Shown in pieces: positions 17,617 to 26,685 of a DNA stretch of 64,000 nt. The notes under the pieces are model-generated. The model was given only the letters and a program-made list of their open reading frames with translations. It made no database searches and was not told the origin of the DNA. Location of the stretch: assembly GCF_029542625.1 (NCBI RefSeq), contig NZ_CP120733.1:3286001-3350000 (forward strand). Reading direction: 5' to 3'. The translations under genes and the position numbers were made by a program. How positions within the stretch are numbered: the stretch's first letter is position 1; each line of letters starts with the position of its first letter. Source of the stretch: Tepidibacter hydrothermalis. Its GTDB lineage: Bacteria; Bacillota; Clostridia; Peptostreptococcales; Peptostreptococcaceae.

Positions 17617-19989
17617 TCATATTAGTGAATCTACAAGCTTAACAGCACTTACTGCGTCTTCACTATATCCATCTGCACCAGATTTTTTTGCAAATTCTTC
17701 TGTGACTACTGCACCTCCAGCTATTATTTTAATGTCAGGAAGTTCCTTTCTTATATATTCTGTAGTTATAGCTATCTCAGTCATAGTAGTAGTCATAAGA
17801 GCACTTAAAGATATCACATCTGCTCTTTCTTCTTTAGCTGCTTTTAAGAACTTATCAGGAGATACATTCTTTCCTAGATCAACTACCTTATATCCATGTG
17901 ATCTTAACATAACACTTACCATATTCTTTCCTATATCGTGTACATCTCCCTTAACAGTTCCTATAACTATAGTTCCTTTAGTTTTAAGGTCAAAGCTAAA
18001 TGTATCCTTTATAAGATCAAATATCTTTTCAACTATCTCCGCACTAAGCATTAATTGAGGAAGGAAGTACTCTTTGTTTTCAAATTTCTGGCCTACTATA
18101 TCTAGTGCTTTTATCAAGCCTTCATCTATTATTTCTGATTTATCTATATTTTCATCTAAAAGCTTCTTAGCTATATTTATTGCTTTATAGGACCCATTCA
18201 CTATTAATTTCTTAAGTTGATCAACTGATATAATATCGCTTGATTCATCTATTTTAGGATTTGAAATACTTTTTTTACTGTTTAAACTTATATAATTAGT
18301 TGCATTCTGATCTCTATTTGATAAAACAGATGCTGCTTGATAAGAATTCATAATATTTTCATCTAATGGATTGAGTATTGCAAGATCTAATCCATTTAAA
18401 ATAGCCATAGACAAGAACGAACTATTTAACTTACTTCTGCTTGGAAGTCCAAACGATATATTACTAACTCCTAGAACTATGTTTACACCTAATTCTTTTT
18501 TTATAACTTTTATAGCTTCTAAAGTTTCAATAGCTGCATTATTATCTGTAGAAATACTTATACACAACGGATCTATGTATATATCTTTTTTAGGTATATT
18601 ATACTCAATACATCTATCTACTATTTTTTTAGCTATTTCAAGTCTTTCCTTTACAGTGTTTGGTATTCCATTTTCATCAAGAGTAAGACCTATAACCCCT
18701 GCTCCATACCTTTTAACTATAGGAAGTATTGATTTAAGACTTTTTTCTTCTCCATTAACAGAGTTTACTATAGCTTTTCCATGATAGTTTTTTAAAGCTT
18801 GCTCTAAAACATTTTTATCTGTAGAGTCTATAGATAAAGGTGCATTTACATTCTTCTGAATTAAATTCACTAAATTTTTCATAACATTTACTTCATCTAT
18901 TCCATCAGTTCCCACATTTACATCTATTAAATGTGATCCATTTGAAACTTGAATTTGTGCCTCATCTTGAGCTATTAAGAAATCTCCATCTTTTATTTTT
19001 TGAGCTAGTTTTTTATTTGCTGTAGGATTTATTCTCTCGCCTATTATTTTTGGAATATAGTTCTTACCTATGTTTACTACTTCTTCTCTACTTGCAAGTG
19101 TTGATACTTGTTCTATATCTCTTTTTACAACTTTCAAATCTTTGGCTCTTTCTTTTATAAACTTAGTATGTTCAGGAGTAGATCCACAGCATGATCCGAA
19201 TATATTAACTCCTATTTCAAAATAGGGTTCAATTTTTTCTATAAAACTTTTACCATCTAATGGATAATGTATGCTCCCATCTTTTACAACAGGTAACCCT
19301 GCATTTGGTTGAACTATAACTGGTAAACAAGTAGTTTTACATATCTTTCTAGTAACCTCTAATAATTCTTCAGGTCCTCCCGAACAGTTTACTCCAACAG
19401 CACTAGCACCTAATGACTCTAATACTATGGCTGCTGATTCTGGTCTAACCCCTGTTAATGTTCTATCTCCTTCATAAGTCAGTGTACATATAACTGGTAT
19501 ATCACATACATCCTTTGCAGCTAAAAGAGCTGCTCTTATCTCTCCTAAATCATTGAATGTTTCAAGAAGTATAAAGTCTGGTTTTTTGCTTGATAAAGCA
19601 TTTATTTGTTCTTTAAATATCTCATATATCTCATCAAAACTATTGTTTCCTATAGGTTCAACAAATTTTCCTGTAGGACCTACCGATGCAGCTACATATT
19701 TATTGTATTTATCAGCTATCTTCTTAGCTATTTCTACTGCTTTTGAATTAATCTCATATACTCTATCTTCAAGATTGTACTCTTTCAGCTTTACTCTACT
19801 TCCACCGAATGTGTTAGTAGTTATAACATCTGCTCCTGCTTTTAAATATTTTTCATGTATTTTAATAACCTTATCTGGATAATCTACATTCATAAGTTCA
19901 GGGCAGTGACCAGCCTTTAATCCCTCTTCCTGCAGCATAGTTCCCATGGCACCATCAAACACCAATAGTTCTTCTAGTATATTTGTCAT
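17617..19989 (-). CDS. metH: Cobalamin-dependent methionine synthase, lacking activation domain
   Basis: Transfers a methyl group from methyl-tetrahydrofolate to homocysteine via cobalamin. Domains in order: homocysteine-binding barrel (FDGAMGTMLQ; zinc Cys in GVNCSGG and GSCCGSTPEH), pterin-binding barrel (GERINPTANKK, about residues 320-570), cobalamin cap and Rossmann domain with GDVHDIGKNM, whose His coordinates cobalt. It stops there at 790 aa, whereas E. coli MetH is about 1230 aa; the missing activation domain is encoded by the next gene. ATG 19989 has GGGGTG 6 nt upstream; a GTG at 19998 overlaps the metF stop. It is part of the SAM-riboswitch operon. Confidence 0.95.
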   Translation of the reverse strand: MTNILEELLVFDGAMGTMLQEEGLKAGHCPELMNVDYPDKVIKIHEKYLKAGADVITTNTFGGSRVKLKEYNLEDRVYEINSKAVEIAKKIADKYNKYVAASVGPTGKFVEPIGNNSFDEIYEIFKEQINALSSKKPDFILLETFNDLGEIRAALLAAKDVCDIPVICTLTYEGDRTLTGVRPESAAIVLESLGASAVGVNCSGGPEELLEVTRKICKTTCLPVIVQPNAGLPVVKDGSIHYPLDGKSFIEKIEPYFEIGVNIFGSCCGSTPEHTKFIKERAKDLKVVKRDIEQVSTLASREEVVNIGKNYIPKIIGERINPTANKKLAQKIKDGDFLIAQDEAQIQVSNGSHLIDVNVGTDGIDEVNVMKNLVNLIQKNVNAPLSIDSTDKNVLEQALKNYHGKAIVNSVNGEEKSLKSILPIVKRYGAGVIGLTLDENGIPNTVKERLEIAKKIVDRCIEYNIPKKDIYIDPLCISISTDNNAAIETLEAIKVIKKELGVNIVLGVSNISFGLPSRSKLNSSFLSMAILNGLDLAILNPLDENIMNSYQAASVLSNRDQNATNYISLNSKKSISNPKIDESSDIISVDQLKKLIVNGSYKAINIAKKLLDENIDKSEIIDEGLIKALDIVGQKFENKEYFLPQLMLSAEIVEKIFDLIKDTFSFDLKTKGTIVIGTVKGDVHDIGKNMVSVMLRSHGYKVVDLGKNVSPDKFLKAAKEERADVISLSALMTTTMTEIAITTEYIRKELPDIKIIAGGAVVTEEFAKKSGADGYSEDAVSAVKLVDSLI

Positions 19990-19994
19990 AAATA

Positions 19995-20852
19995 TCACCC
20001 CTGTAATAATTCTAAAGTCAAATCATAATCCTTCATAGGAAATATATGAATCCCTTTTGACATCCCCTTTATATTTGAGTATGTCTCTTTTAATATATTT
20101 AAAGTCTCTTGCTTCCCACCTTTTTCAAGTCTATCTATAAGATTTTGAGGAATATCTATTCCAGGAACATTTTTATTTAGATAATTTGCAAACTTCACAG
20201 ACTTTAAAGGCATAAGTCCGTATAATATTGGAATATCTATGTGTTCAACTTTTTTCGTAAACTTTTCTAGTTTTTCGATATCAAATACAGGTTGAGTCTG
20301 GAAAAAGTTTACGCCTCTTTCTATCTTTTGATGAAACTTATCTAACTCTTTTTCTAAATCATCACTACATGGATTTACTACTCCGCCTATGAAAAAATCA
20401 GTTTTTTCTTCTAGTTTATTTCCACTAAAATCAAATCCATTGTTTAGTTTAGATACAACTTGAGTAAGACCTATAGAGTCTATATCAAATACACCTGTAG
20501 CATCTTTGTGATCCCCAATGTCTGGTTTATCTCCTGTTAAAGTCAATATATTTTTAACTCCTAGAGCATTAGCTCCTAGTAGCTCTGATTGAATAGATAG
20601 AATATTTCTATCCCTACATGCAAAGTGAAATATAACTTCAAGGTCAAGCTTACTCTGTATTATACTTCCTAAAGATATAGGACTCATTCTCATGTTGGCC
20701 ATAGGATTATCTGGTATATTGACTCCATCTATTAATTTTGCTAGCTTTTGTATCCTAGCTATTTCAGAGTCTGAACTACCCGACTTCGGTGGTTCTATCT
20801 CTATAGTAGTTACAAATTGGTTTTGTTTAATTTTTTCCCTTAATTTTTTCAT
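19995..20852 (-). CDS. metF: 5,10-methylenetetrahydrofolate reductase
   Basis: A 285-aa flavoenzyme that reduces methylene-tetrahydrofolate to methyl-tetrahydrofolate, the methyl donor for MetH. The N-terminal VTTIEIEPPKSGSS holds the catalytic Glu region; FHFACRDRN, LTGDKPD and FFQTQPVFDIEKL are conserved in the MetF TIM barrel. It is the first gene of metF-metH-activation-luxS, 50 bp after the riboswitch terminator, and its TGA stop is coupled to metH. GGAGG precedes the ATG. Confidence 0.95.
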   Translation of the reverse strand: MKKLREKIKQNQFVTTIEIEPPKSGSSDSEIARIQKLAKLIDGVNIPDNPMANMRMSPISLGSIIQSKLDLEVIFHFACRDRNILSIQSELLGANALGVKNILTLTGDKPDIGDHKDATGVFDIDSIGLTQVVSKLNNGFDFSGNKLEEKTDFFIGGVVNPCSDDLEKELDKFHQKIERGVNFFQTQPVFDIEKLEKFTKKVEHIDIPILYGLMPLKSVKFANYLNKNVPGIDIPQNLIDRLEKGGKQETLNILKETYSNIKGMSKGIHIFPMKDYDLTLELLQG

Positions 20853-20900
20853 ATTAATCCTCCCTATCTTATTGAGATCAATGAGATAAGAATCCTAAAT

Positions 20901-20929
20901 AAAAAAACCTCTTTCAACTGAAAGAGGTT
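20901..20929 (-). terminator. SAM riboswitch expression-platform terminator
   Basis: AACCTCTTTC-AGTT-GAAAGAGGTTTTTTT on the minus strand, 13 nt after the aptamer. It should form when AdoMet is bound. Confidence 0.88.
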
Positions 20930-20942
20930 ACAATTCATAGAA

Positions 20943-21046
20943 AGCTTATCTTTCAGCTAATTAGCTGCTGGATTTAGCACCGATGCACATTCGTGCCGGT
21001 TGCCGAGACTTCACTGGGCCAGTTCCCTCAATCTCTCTCGATAAGA
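20943..21046 (-). promoter_or_regulatory. SAM-I (S-box) riboswitch aptamer
   Basis: The minus strand reads CTTATCGAGAGAGATTGAGG, then GAACTGGCCCAGTGAAGTCT, CGGCAACC and a GCACGAATGTGCATCGGTGC arm, ending with the P1 partner GATAAG. These are the conserved S-box elements (kink-turn, GGCAACC, four-way junction). It controls metF-metH-activation-luxS: high AdoMet stops transcription. Confidence 0.95.
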
Positions 21047-21065
21047 GTTTATTTTGTTTTTTTAT

Positions 21066-21094
21066 ATACTATATTATCTTGAAATATATGTCAA
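21066..21094 (-). promoter_or_regulatory. Sigma-A promoter of the metF operon
   Basis: TTGACA (21094-21089), 17 nt, TAGTAT (21071-21066) on the minus strand, about 20 nt upstream of the SAM riboswitch. Confidence 0.65.
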
Positions 21095-21138
21095 GCATTT
21101 TTTTCAGAACATTTTATCATTTTAATATTTTTAACAAT

Positions 21139-22638
21139 TTATTCATATTTTTTAAGCCCTTCTCTAAAAGCCTCAATAGTTTTCTCATTTTCATCTAATC
21201 TATATGTTCTAGCTGGGTTCATGTTTTGATCCCAATCTATTCCATTCCACCATATAGCAACTTTTATATTTTTGAAATATTTAATATTACTAAACATTTC
21301 ATTCATCCAATTTACTTTATCTCCTCCTACACTGTTACATCCGAACTCCGTAATCATAAATGGTTTATTAAAGTTCCTTATATACTCATTGTAAAGAGGT
21401 ACATATATTTCATTAAAATTCCTCCATTTTTCGCCTTCATAATACGTTCCAGCATTATATCCTGTAAGACCTATTATATCTACATACTCATCTCCAGGAT
21501 AATAATTCAAATAATTGTTCCACTTAAAATCTGGAAAAGAATTATCATGTGGATTCCATACCCAAAGCACATTCTCCACTTTATTAGACTTAAATATTTT
21601 ATATACATACTTATATACATCTTTAAATATATCTGTATCCTTAGAATAATAGTAACTAGAATATGTACACCAATCTCCATTCATCTCATTGTTTAATCTA
21701 AACATTACGGGATGATTAAACTCTTTTATTTTTTTTGCATAATCATTTAGAAAATCATCGTATTTTCCATCTAATATAGAATACATAATAGTTGTATTAT
21801 CTTTATTATCTAAATGCATAGTTTGAAGTGTCAACAATACAAATCTATCATTGTTGTATGCATTTAACATCTCTCTCATAGGAAAACCTTCACTAGAAAA
21901 AGACTGATATTTGACTAAGAATTTAAAAGTGTAGTCTAGCTTTTTTTCAAGAGAATTTAAAAAATCAAAACTTTCAGGGGCAGTATTTTCGAAAATTCCC
22001 CACTTCAATTCATCATTCTTTAAAAAATATTTTTTATAAAACAACATAGTCTCTTCATTTAAATTCTTATTCTCTAAAGTATCACAGGTTCTTAAATCTT
22101 TGTTATCACTTATAACTTTAAAGCTACCTATAATCTTTATATATTGCCTAGGGTGTTTTAAAGCCTTAGATGATTTAATAATTATAGTATAAGCTTCAGT
22201 TTCACTTTTTATAAACTCTGCACTTACATAATAATTTTTATCATTTTTAACTTTTGAAAGTTTTTTACGTCTCCATTTTAATAAATGTACTTTCATATTA
22301 TTTATTTTTAAATTTTTATCAAGCTCTATTATATGATTTTTATTGTTTGCAAATTTATTACTATAGTTTATATAAGATAAAGAAGAAGATATATTATCCT
22401 TAAAATCATCATGATATATTTCTATTTTCATATCTTTATCATATACAACAGTTTTGATATTTCCTAAGGATTTGTCTATCTTCATTCTTTTAGGATATTT
22501 AAAAGTGTATAAATTATTACCGTCTACATAATCAACATATTCATCATAAGCATAATTTTTATATATTTTGAAGTTAGAAATACTTACAATTGATATTATA
22601 AGTATTAAAATTATTATTAAAAATTTTCTTATATTCAA
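21139..22638 (-). CDS. Secreted or membrane-anchored GH26-like glycoside hydrolase
   Basis: A 499-aa protein with an N-terminal hydrophobic anchor (residues 6-25). A domain of about 160 residues that I do not recognise is followed by a TIM-barrel hydrolase. MFRLNNEMNGDW near residue 340 supplies the acid/base Glu, LWVWNPHDNSFPDF follows, and FMITEFGCNS supplies the nucleophile Glu; this is the glycoside hydrolase family 26 pattern (beta-mannanase or related glucanase). The start is TTG 22638 with GGGGG about 7 nt upstream. It stands alone between the SAM-riboswitch operon and an ABC exporter. The actual glycan is unknown; it might act on an exopolysaccharide rather than plant mannan. Confidence 0.75.
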   Translation of the reverse strand: MNIRKFLIIILILIISIVSISNFKIYKNYAYDEYVDYVDGNNLYTFKYPKRMKIDKSLGNIKTVVYDKDMKIEIYHDDFKDNISSSLSYINYSNKFANNKNHIIELDKNLKINNMKVHLLKWRRKKLSKVKNDKNYYVSAEFIKSETEAYTIIIKSSKALKHPRQYIKIIGSFKVISDNKDLRTCDTLENKNLNEETMLFYKKYFLKNDELKWGIFENTAPESFDFLNSLEKKLDYTFKFLVKYQSFSSEGFPMREMLNAYNNDRFVLLTLQTMHLDNKDNTTIMYSILDGKYDDFLNDYAKKIKEFNHPVMFRLNNEMNGDWCTYSSYYYSKDTDIFKDVYKYVYKIFKSNKVENVLWVWNPHDNSFPDFKWNNYLNYYPGDEYVDIIGLTGYNAGTYYEGEKWRNFNEIYVPLYNEYIRNFNKPFMITEFGCNSVGGDKVNWMNEMFSNIKYFKNIKVAIWWNGIDWDQNMNPARTYRLDENEKTIEAFREGLKKYE

Positions 22639-22856
22639 AATTTACCCCCAGTTTATTATAGTCTTAATTTATTTTATTTAAGACAAAGGATAAACATTCC
22701 ATAAATAGTCTTTATAAGGATTTTAAATGTCTTATGTACTTGATTTATGTAAATTTAAAACTATCTAGCAAAATACAAAATATTATTATAGATACTTTCA
22801 ATTTTATTTTTCCAGAAATTTTTTCTTGAATTTATATAACCTCTAAAACACTGAAT

Positions 22857-23060
22857 TAAAAACTACCCTCATTAAAATGTTAGCTACTTTTTGATTAATA
22901 TTTTTACATACAACTTAGATTACGACTACAGAATATACGTTAAAAAACTTTTTTGTCTGACCATAGGGAGTTTAAAAGTTTTAGTATATTCTGTAGGCGT
23001 AGTCTTTAGTTGTATAAAAATATTAACTAAGTAGCGGTATTTCAATGAGGGTAGTTTTTA
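22857..23060 (+). repeat. GTCTGACC palindromic element, copy 3 (full)
   Basis: A 204-bp palindrome with outer arms TAAAAACTACCCTCATT and AATGAGGGTAGTTTTTA (perfect inverse) and inner TGTTAGCTACTT / AAGTAGCGGTA. The apex is TTGTCTGACCATAGGGAG. It ends 14 bp past the 3' end of the ABC exporter gene, whose terminator it may be. The remainder of the gap, 22639-22856, holds no gene. Confidence 0.87.
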
Positions 23061-23073
23061 GGTTAACTGCTAA

Positions 23074-24801
23074 TTAATATTCATAAATATCCTCAAACTG
23101 CAATTTATAAAGATCACTATAAATTCCATCTTGATCTATAAGCTCCTCATGACTTCCACACTCTGTTATACCATCATTAGTAAGAACTATTATCTTATCT
23201 GCATTCTTAATAGTAGTAAGTCTATGTGCTATAACCAGTGTAGTCCTATTTTTAGAAAGATCGTACAAAGATTTTTGTATTATTCTTTCAGTTTGAGTAT
23301 CAAGGGCAGATGTAGCTTCATCTAGTATTAAAATAGGAGGATTTTTAAGGAATATCCTAGTTATTGCAATTCTCTGCTTTTGACCTCCCGATAATCTAAC
23401 TCCTCTTTGACCAATATAGGTATCGTATCCATTTTCAAGAGCTACTATAAACTCATGTGCATTAGCTTTCTTTGCAGCCTCTATTATTTCTTCATCTGTT
23501 GCATCGTACTTTCCATAAAGTATATTTTCTTTTATAGTCCCTGAAAACAAGAATACATCCTGTTCTACAACTCCTATATTTTTTCTTAAATCACTTATTT
23601 TCATATCTTTTATACTTATTGAATCTATCTTTATATCTCCGCTACTTACCTCATAAAATCTAGGTATTAACCTTAAAAGTGTAGTCTTTCCAGCTCCAGA
23701 AGGGCCTACTATAGCTATAGTTTGTCCGGATCGTACACTCATATTTATTCCTGTAAGTATACTTTTGTTGTTATTATATCCAAAACCTACATCATAAAAT
23801 TCTATGTTTCCTTTTAACTTATCAATAACTACTGCATCTTCCTTTTCTTTAATCTCAGGATCTATATTCATAATCTCTATAAATCTTCCAAATCCCGCCA
23901 TACCTCTTTGATAGTTTTCTATTAACGCTGTTATCTTTCTTATAGGCTGTAAAAACATAGATACATATAATAAAAATCCTACCAAATCACCTGTTGTTAG
24001 TTCTTTATTGTATATAAGATATGATCCATACATTAGTACAACTAAATTTATCATATTTGAAAAAAATGTTATCCCACTAAAAAATTGTCCTAATACCTTA
24101 TATGATTTCTGTTTTGTCTCTTTAAAACTTTTGTTGCCTATATCGAATTTGGCTTCTTCATATTCTTCATTGTTAAAAGCTTTTACAACTCTTATACCTG
24201 ATATAGAATCCTCAGCCTGAGCGTTTATTTCTCCAACCTTTACCCTTAAATCTTTAAATGATTTTTTTAACTCTCTATTTTTTATAATTGCAAATGTTAG
24301 CATTATAGGAATCATAGAGAATATTACCAAAGTCATCTTTATATTTAGTGTAAGCATTATAAAAAACGAACCTAAAAATGTAACTAATGCTATAAATAAA
24401 TCCTCAGGTCCATGATGTGCAAGCTCTGATATTTGGTTTAAATCATTTACAATCCTTGACATTATCTGTCCAGTCTTTACCTTATCGAAATACGAAAATG
24501 AAAGCTTATTTATATGTTTAAAAAGTTTTCTTCTCATATCATACTCTATTCTGACCCCTAGAGTATGCCCCCAATAATCTACTATAAACTGAAGTATAGC
24601 TCTTAATATATACAGTGTTAAAAGCAGTATTCCAAAGTACATAATCTTTTTCATATTTCCACTTGGTAATAAATCATCTATTATTTTTTTAGTGAATACT
24701 GGGAATACAAGATTCATTAAAGACATTATAAATGCACAAGTAAAATCTAGTATAAATAAAGATCTATGAGGCTTATAGTATTTGATGAACTCTTTTATCA
24801 T
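23074..24801 (-). CDS. ABC exporter half-transporter (membrane + ATPase fusion)
   Basis: A 575-aa type IV ABC exporter subunit. Six transmembrane helices occupy about residues 15-300. The nucleotide-binding domain has Walker A VGPSGAGKTTL, Q-loop VVEQDVFLFSG, signature RLSGGQKQRIAI, Walker B PILILDEATSALD and the switch His in VIAHRLTTI. The family exports drugs, lipids or peptides as a dimer; with no partner half-transporter gene next to it a homodimer is likely. GGAGTG precedes the ATG. A GTTGGCGA element lies in the 5' region and a GTCTGACC palindrome at the 3' end. Confidence 0.92.
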   Translation of the reverse strand: MIKEFIKYYKPHRSLFILDFTCAFIMSLMNLVFPVFTKKIIDDLLPSGNMKKIMYFGILLLTLYILRAILQFIVDYWGHTLGVRIEYDMRRKLFKHINKLSFSYFDKVKTGQIMSRIVNDLNQISELAHHGPEDLFIALVTFLGSFFIMLTLNIKMTLVIFSMIPIMLTFAIIKNRELKKSFKDLRVKVGEINAQAEDSISGIRVVKAFNNEEYEEAKFDIGNKSFKETKQKSYKVLGQFFSGITFFSNMINLVVLMYGSYLIYNKELTTGDLVGFLLYVSMFLQPIRKITALIENYQRGMAGFGRFIEIMNIDPEIKEKEDAVVIDKLKGNIEFYDVGFGYNNNKSILTGINMSVRSGQTIAIVGPSGAGKTTLLRLIPRFYEVSSGDIKIDSISIKDMKISDLRKNIGVVEQDVFLFSGTIKENILYGKYDATDEEIIEAAKKANAHEFIVALENGYDTYIGQRGVRLSGGQKQRIAITRIFLKNPPILILDEATSALDTQTERIIQKSLYDLSKNRTTLVIAHRLTTIKNADKIIVLTNDGITECGSHEELIDQDGIYSDLYKLQFEDIYEY

Positions 24802-24875
24802 TCAATCACTCCTTTCTTAAGTTTCACTTTACTATATTATAAGTTTATTTTTCTAAATGTTCACTATATTTATTC

Positions 24876-24947
24876 ATAAAATTCGTCTAGTAGCTACGCA
24901 CTGGCTCATGTCGCCAACGAATCCTACCGGGCTTTATTGCTCAAAAT
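24876..24947 (-). repeat. GTTGGCGA element, copy 2 (sense to the ABC exporter)
   Basis: The minus strand reads TTTGAGCAATAAAGCCC, GGTAGGATTCGTTGGCGA, CATGAGCCAGTGCGTAGC and TAGACGAATTTTAT, aligning along its whole length with copy 1 at 7676. It ends 75 bp before the exporter ATG. Confidence 0.78.
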
Positions 24948-24985
24948 AAAAAGAACTCCTTTACTTTACGAAAAGAAGTATCTGA

Positions 24986-25738
24986 TTAAAATTTATTTTT
25001 TTGTATCCTCATTAACATGGACATAATTATAAGTCCAATAAATACAGCATTAATTGATGTTACAATTAATGTACCTATCAACAATATTCCTAATTTAAAA
25101 ATCATCAATGCTATTATTAGCATACTAATTAAAATTGTTCCACTCCAAAATTTCAGTTTAGAAAATTTACTTATTTGAATGTTACTATTTGTATTTACAT
25201 TCTTATCTTGAATAGCATTAAGATATGCTATTATTGCTATAAATCCTATAAATGTACTACCATGCTGTAGAATCTTATAGATTGGAATTTTAAAATTTAA
25301 AATATCTATATACTCTGATAGTAATCCTATATTCTTAACGAAAATACCTGTTTTGTGCGTAAATCCATCCCAAACAATATGAGTTAATGCTCCTAAAATA
25401 GCTGAGTAACAAAACACAATGAATTTTGATAATGAATTTATTCTCCAATATCTTTTTATTAAATAACGATATCTATTGCAATAAGGTTTTGGTAAATTAG
25501 ATATTATAGGCTTTTTCAATATGTAATGATAAATATAAGCTATTATAAATATAATTGGTAAATTAAAATAAAATTGTCCTAGAAATGTATGTCCAACTAT
25601 TTGTATTGGTCTAAAATGAATGAAATATTCAAAATCAGGAGCCATTGTTCCAATTATTAATGCTGTAAAATCTAGATACTTAGTTTGTTTAAATCCAAAA
25701 GGCAATACAATAGATGGATGTGCGAATGTAAATGGCAT
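24986..25738 (-). CDS. DUF4184 family membrane protein
   Basis: A 250-aa integral membrane protein recognised as DUF4184 by MPFTFAHPSIVLPF and IIGTMAPDFEYFIHF at the N-terminus and the conserved GALTHIVWDGFTH near residue 128. Its conserved His and Asp residues (TFAHP, PDFEYF, THIVWDGFTH) resemble the membrane-bound metal-dependent hydrolase group, but no activity is established. About six hydrophobic segments are seen. GGTAGGG precedes the ATG. It is not obviously in an operon. Confidence 0.78.
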   Translation of the reverse strand: MPFTFAHPSIVLPFGFKQTKYLDFTALIIGTMAPDFEYFIHFRPIQIVGHTFLGQFYFNLPIIFIIAYIYHYILKKPIISNLPKPYCNRYRYLIKRYWRINSLSKFIVFCYSAILGALTHIVWDGFTHKTGIFVKNIGLLSEYIDILNFKIPIYKILQHGSTFIGFIAIIAYLNAIQDKNVNTNSNIQISKFSKLKFWSGTILISMLIIALMIFKLGILLIGTLIVTSINAVFIGLIIMSMLMRIQKNKF

Positions 25739-25833
25739 ATTTCCCTACCTCTCACTTAAGTTTTTTGTCTTATCAATTTTTCTTCTATTATACATCATAA
25801 GTAAAGCCTTCTCTAGTATACTAGAGAAGACTT

Positions 25834-26685
25834 CTATAAATCTCTTTTTTGAAATTTTCTAACCGCTAATATAAGCATAGCTATTATATATATTATAATA
25901 TAAATCATCATAGCAGAGCTTGGTTGAGTTTTGGCACCCATCAAACTACCAATGCTTAAATTTAATCCAGATGATGTAGTAAATAATACTGAAGAAGCTT
26001 TTTTGTAAATTATATCTGATGGTATTATAAGACTAGTTATAATACCTATATTGCTTAAAGCCTGCTTTGTAGCTTCAACAGTAATAACTCCAGACATTTG
26101 CTCTAGAAATCCACCTATCATACCAAAGAAATACATTATAAGCAATGTGATTCCAGATGCCATTGTTGACATTGAACAACTAAAAAATATTCCTATTGAT
26201 GTGAGCAAAATTGGTAAAAGATATAGTGTTAGTAATGATTTTAATATAGAATTAAATGGTAAATTAACTATCATTCCTTTTCCAAAGAATATATTAAATC
26301 CTATTATACTTAAGTAAAAAAAGGTAACATAAGGTATTAGTACTAATAATATTCCTATATATTTACCCAAAACTATTTCATATCTTTTTATAGGCTTTGC
26401 AAGTATAGCATCATATGTTCCATTATCTACCTCAGTCGAAATAGCTCCAACACTTGAGAATATAGATAAAAATGATACGATAAATACCATAGCATAAATT
26501 CCCATAGATATAAGTTGGCTAGATATAGTAGCTCTAATAAAAGGTTCTTGTATTTCTAATGAGTCATATGCAAAGTTTAGTGCTGTTGCGTATAATATTA
26601 AAAAGATAGCTGTAAGTCCAAGAGTTAAATACAATATTTTTTTCTTTCTTATTTCAATAAATGTAAGCCTTATTATTGTACTCAT
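25834..26685 (-). CDS. ABC-2 type permease of the ECF operon
   Basis: A 283-aa membrane protein with six hydrophobic segments, the first at ILYLTLGLTAIFLILYATAL, of the ABC-2 family. The N-terminal IRLTFIEIRKKK and the segment TYDAILAKPIKRYEIVLGKYIG are typical. It overlaps the ATPase gene by 4 bp and is the last gene of sigma-anti-sigma-ATPase-permease. A defensive efflux or envelope-maintenance role is common for such operons but is inference here. Confidence 0.87.
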   Translation of the reverse strand: MSTIIRLTFIEIRKKKILYLTLGLTAIFLILYATALNFAYDSLEIQEPFIRATISSQLISMGIYAMVFIVSFLSIFSSVGAISTEVDNGTYDAILAKPIKRYEIVLGKYIGILLVLIPYVTFFYLSIIGFNIFFGKGMIVNLPFNSILKSLLTLYLLPILLTSIGIFFSCSMSTMASGITLLIMYFFGMIGGFLEQMSGVITVEATKQALSNIGIITSLIIPSDIIYKKASSVLFTTSSGLNLSIGSLMGAKTQPSSAMMIYIIIYIIAMLILAVRKFQKRDL

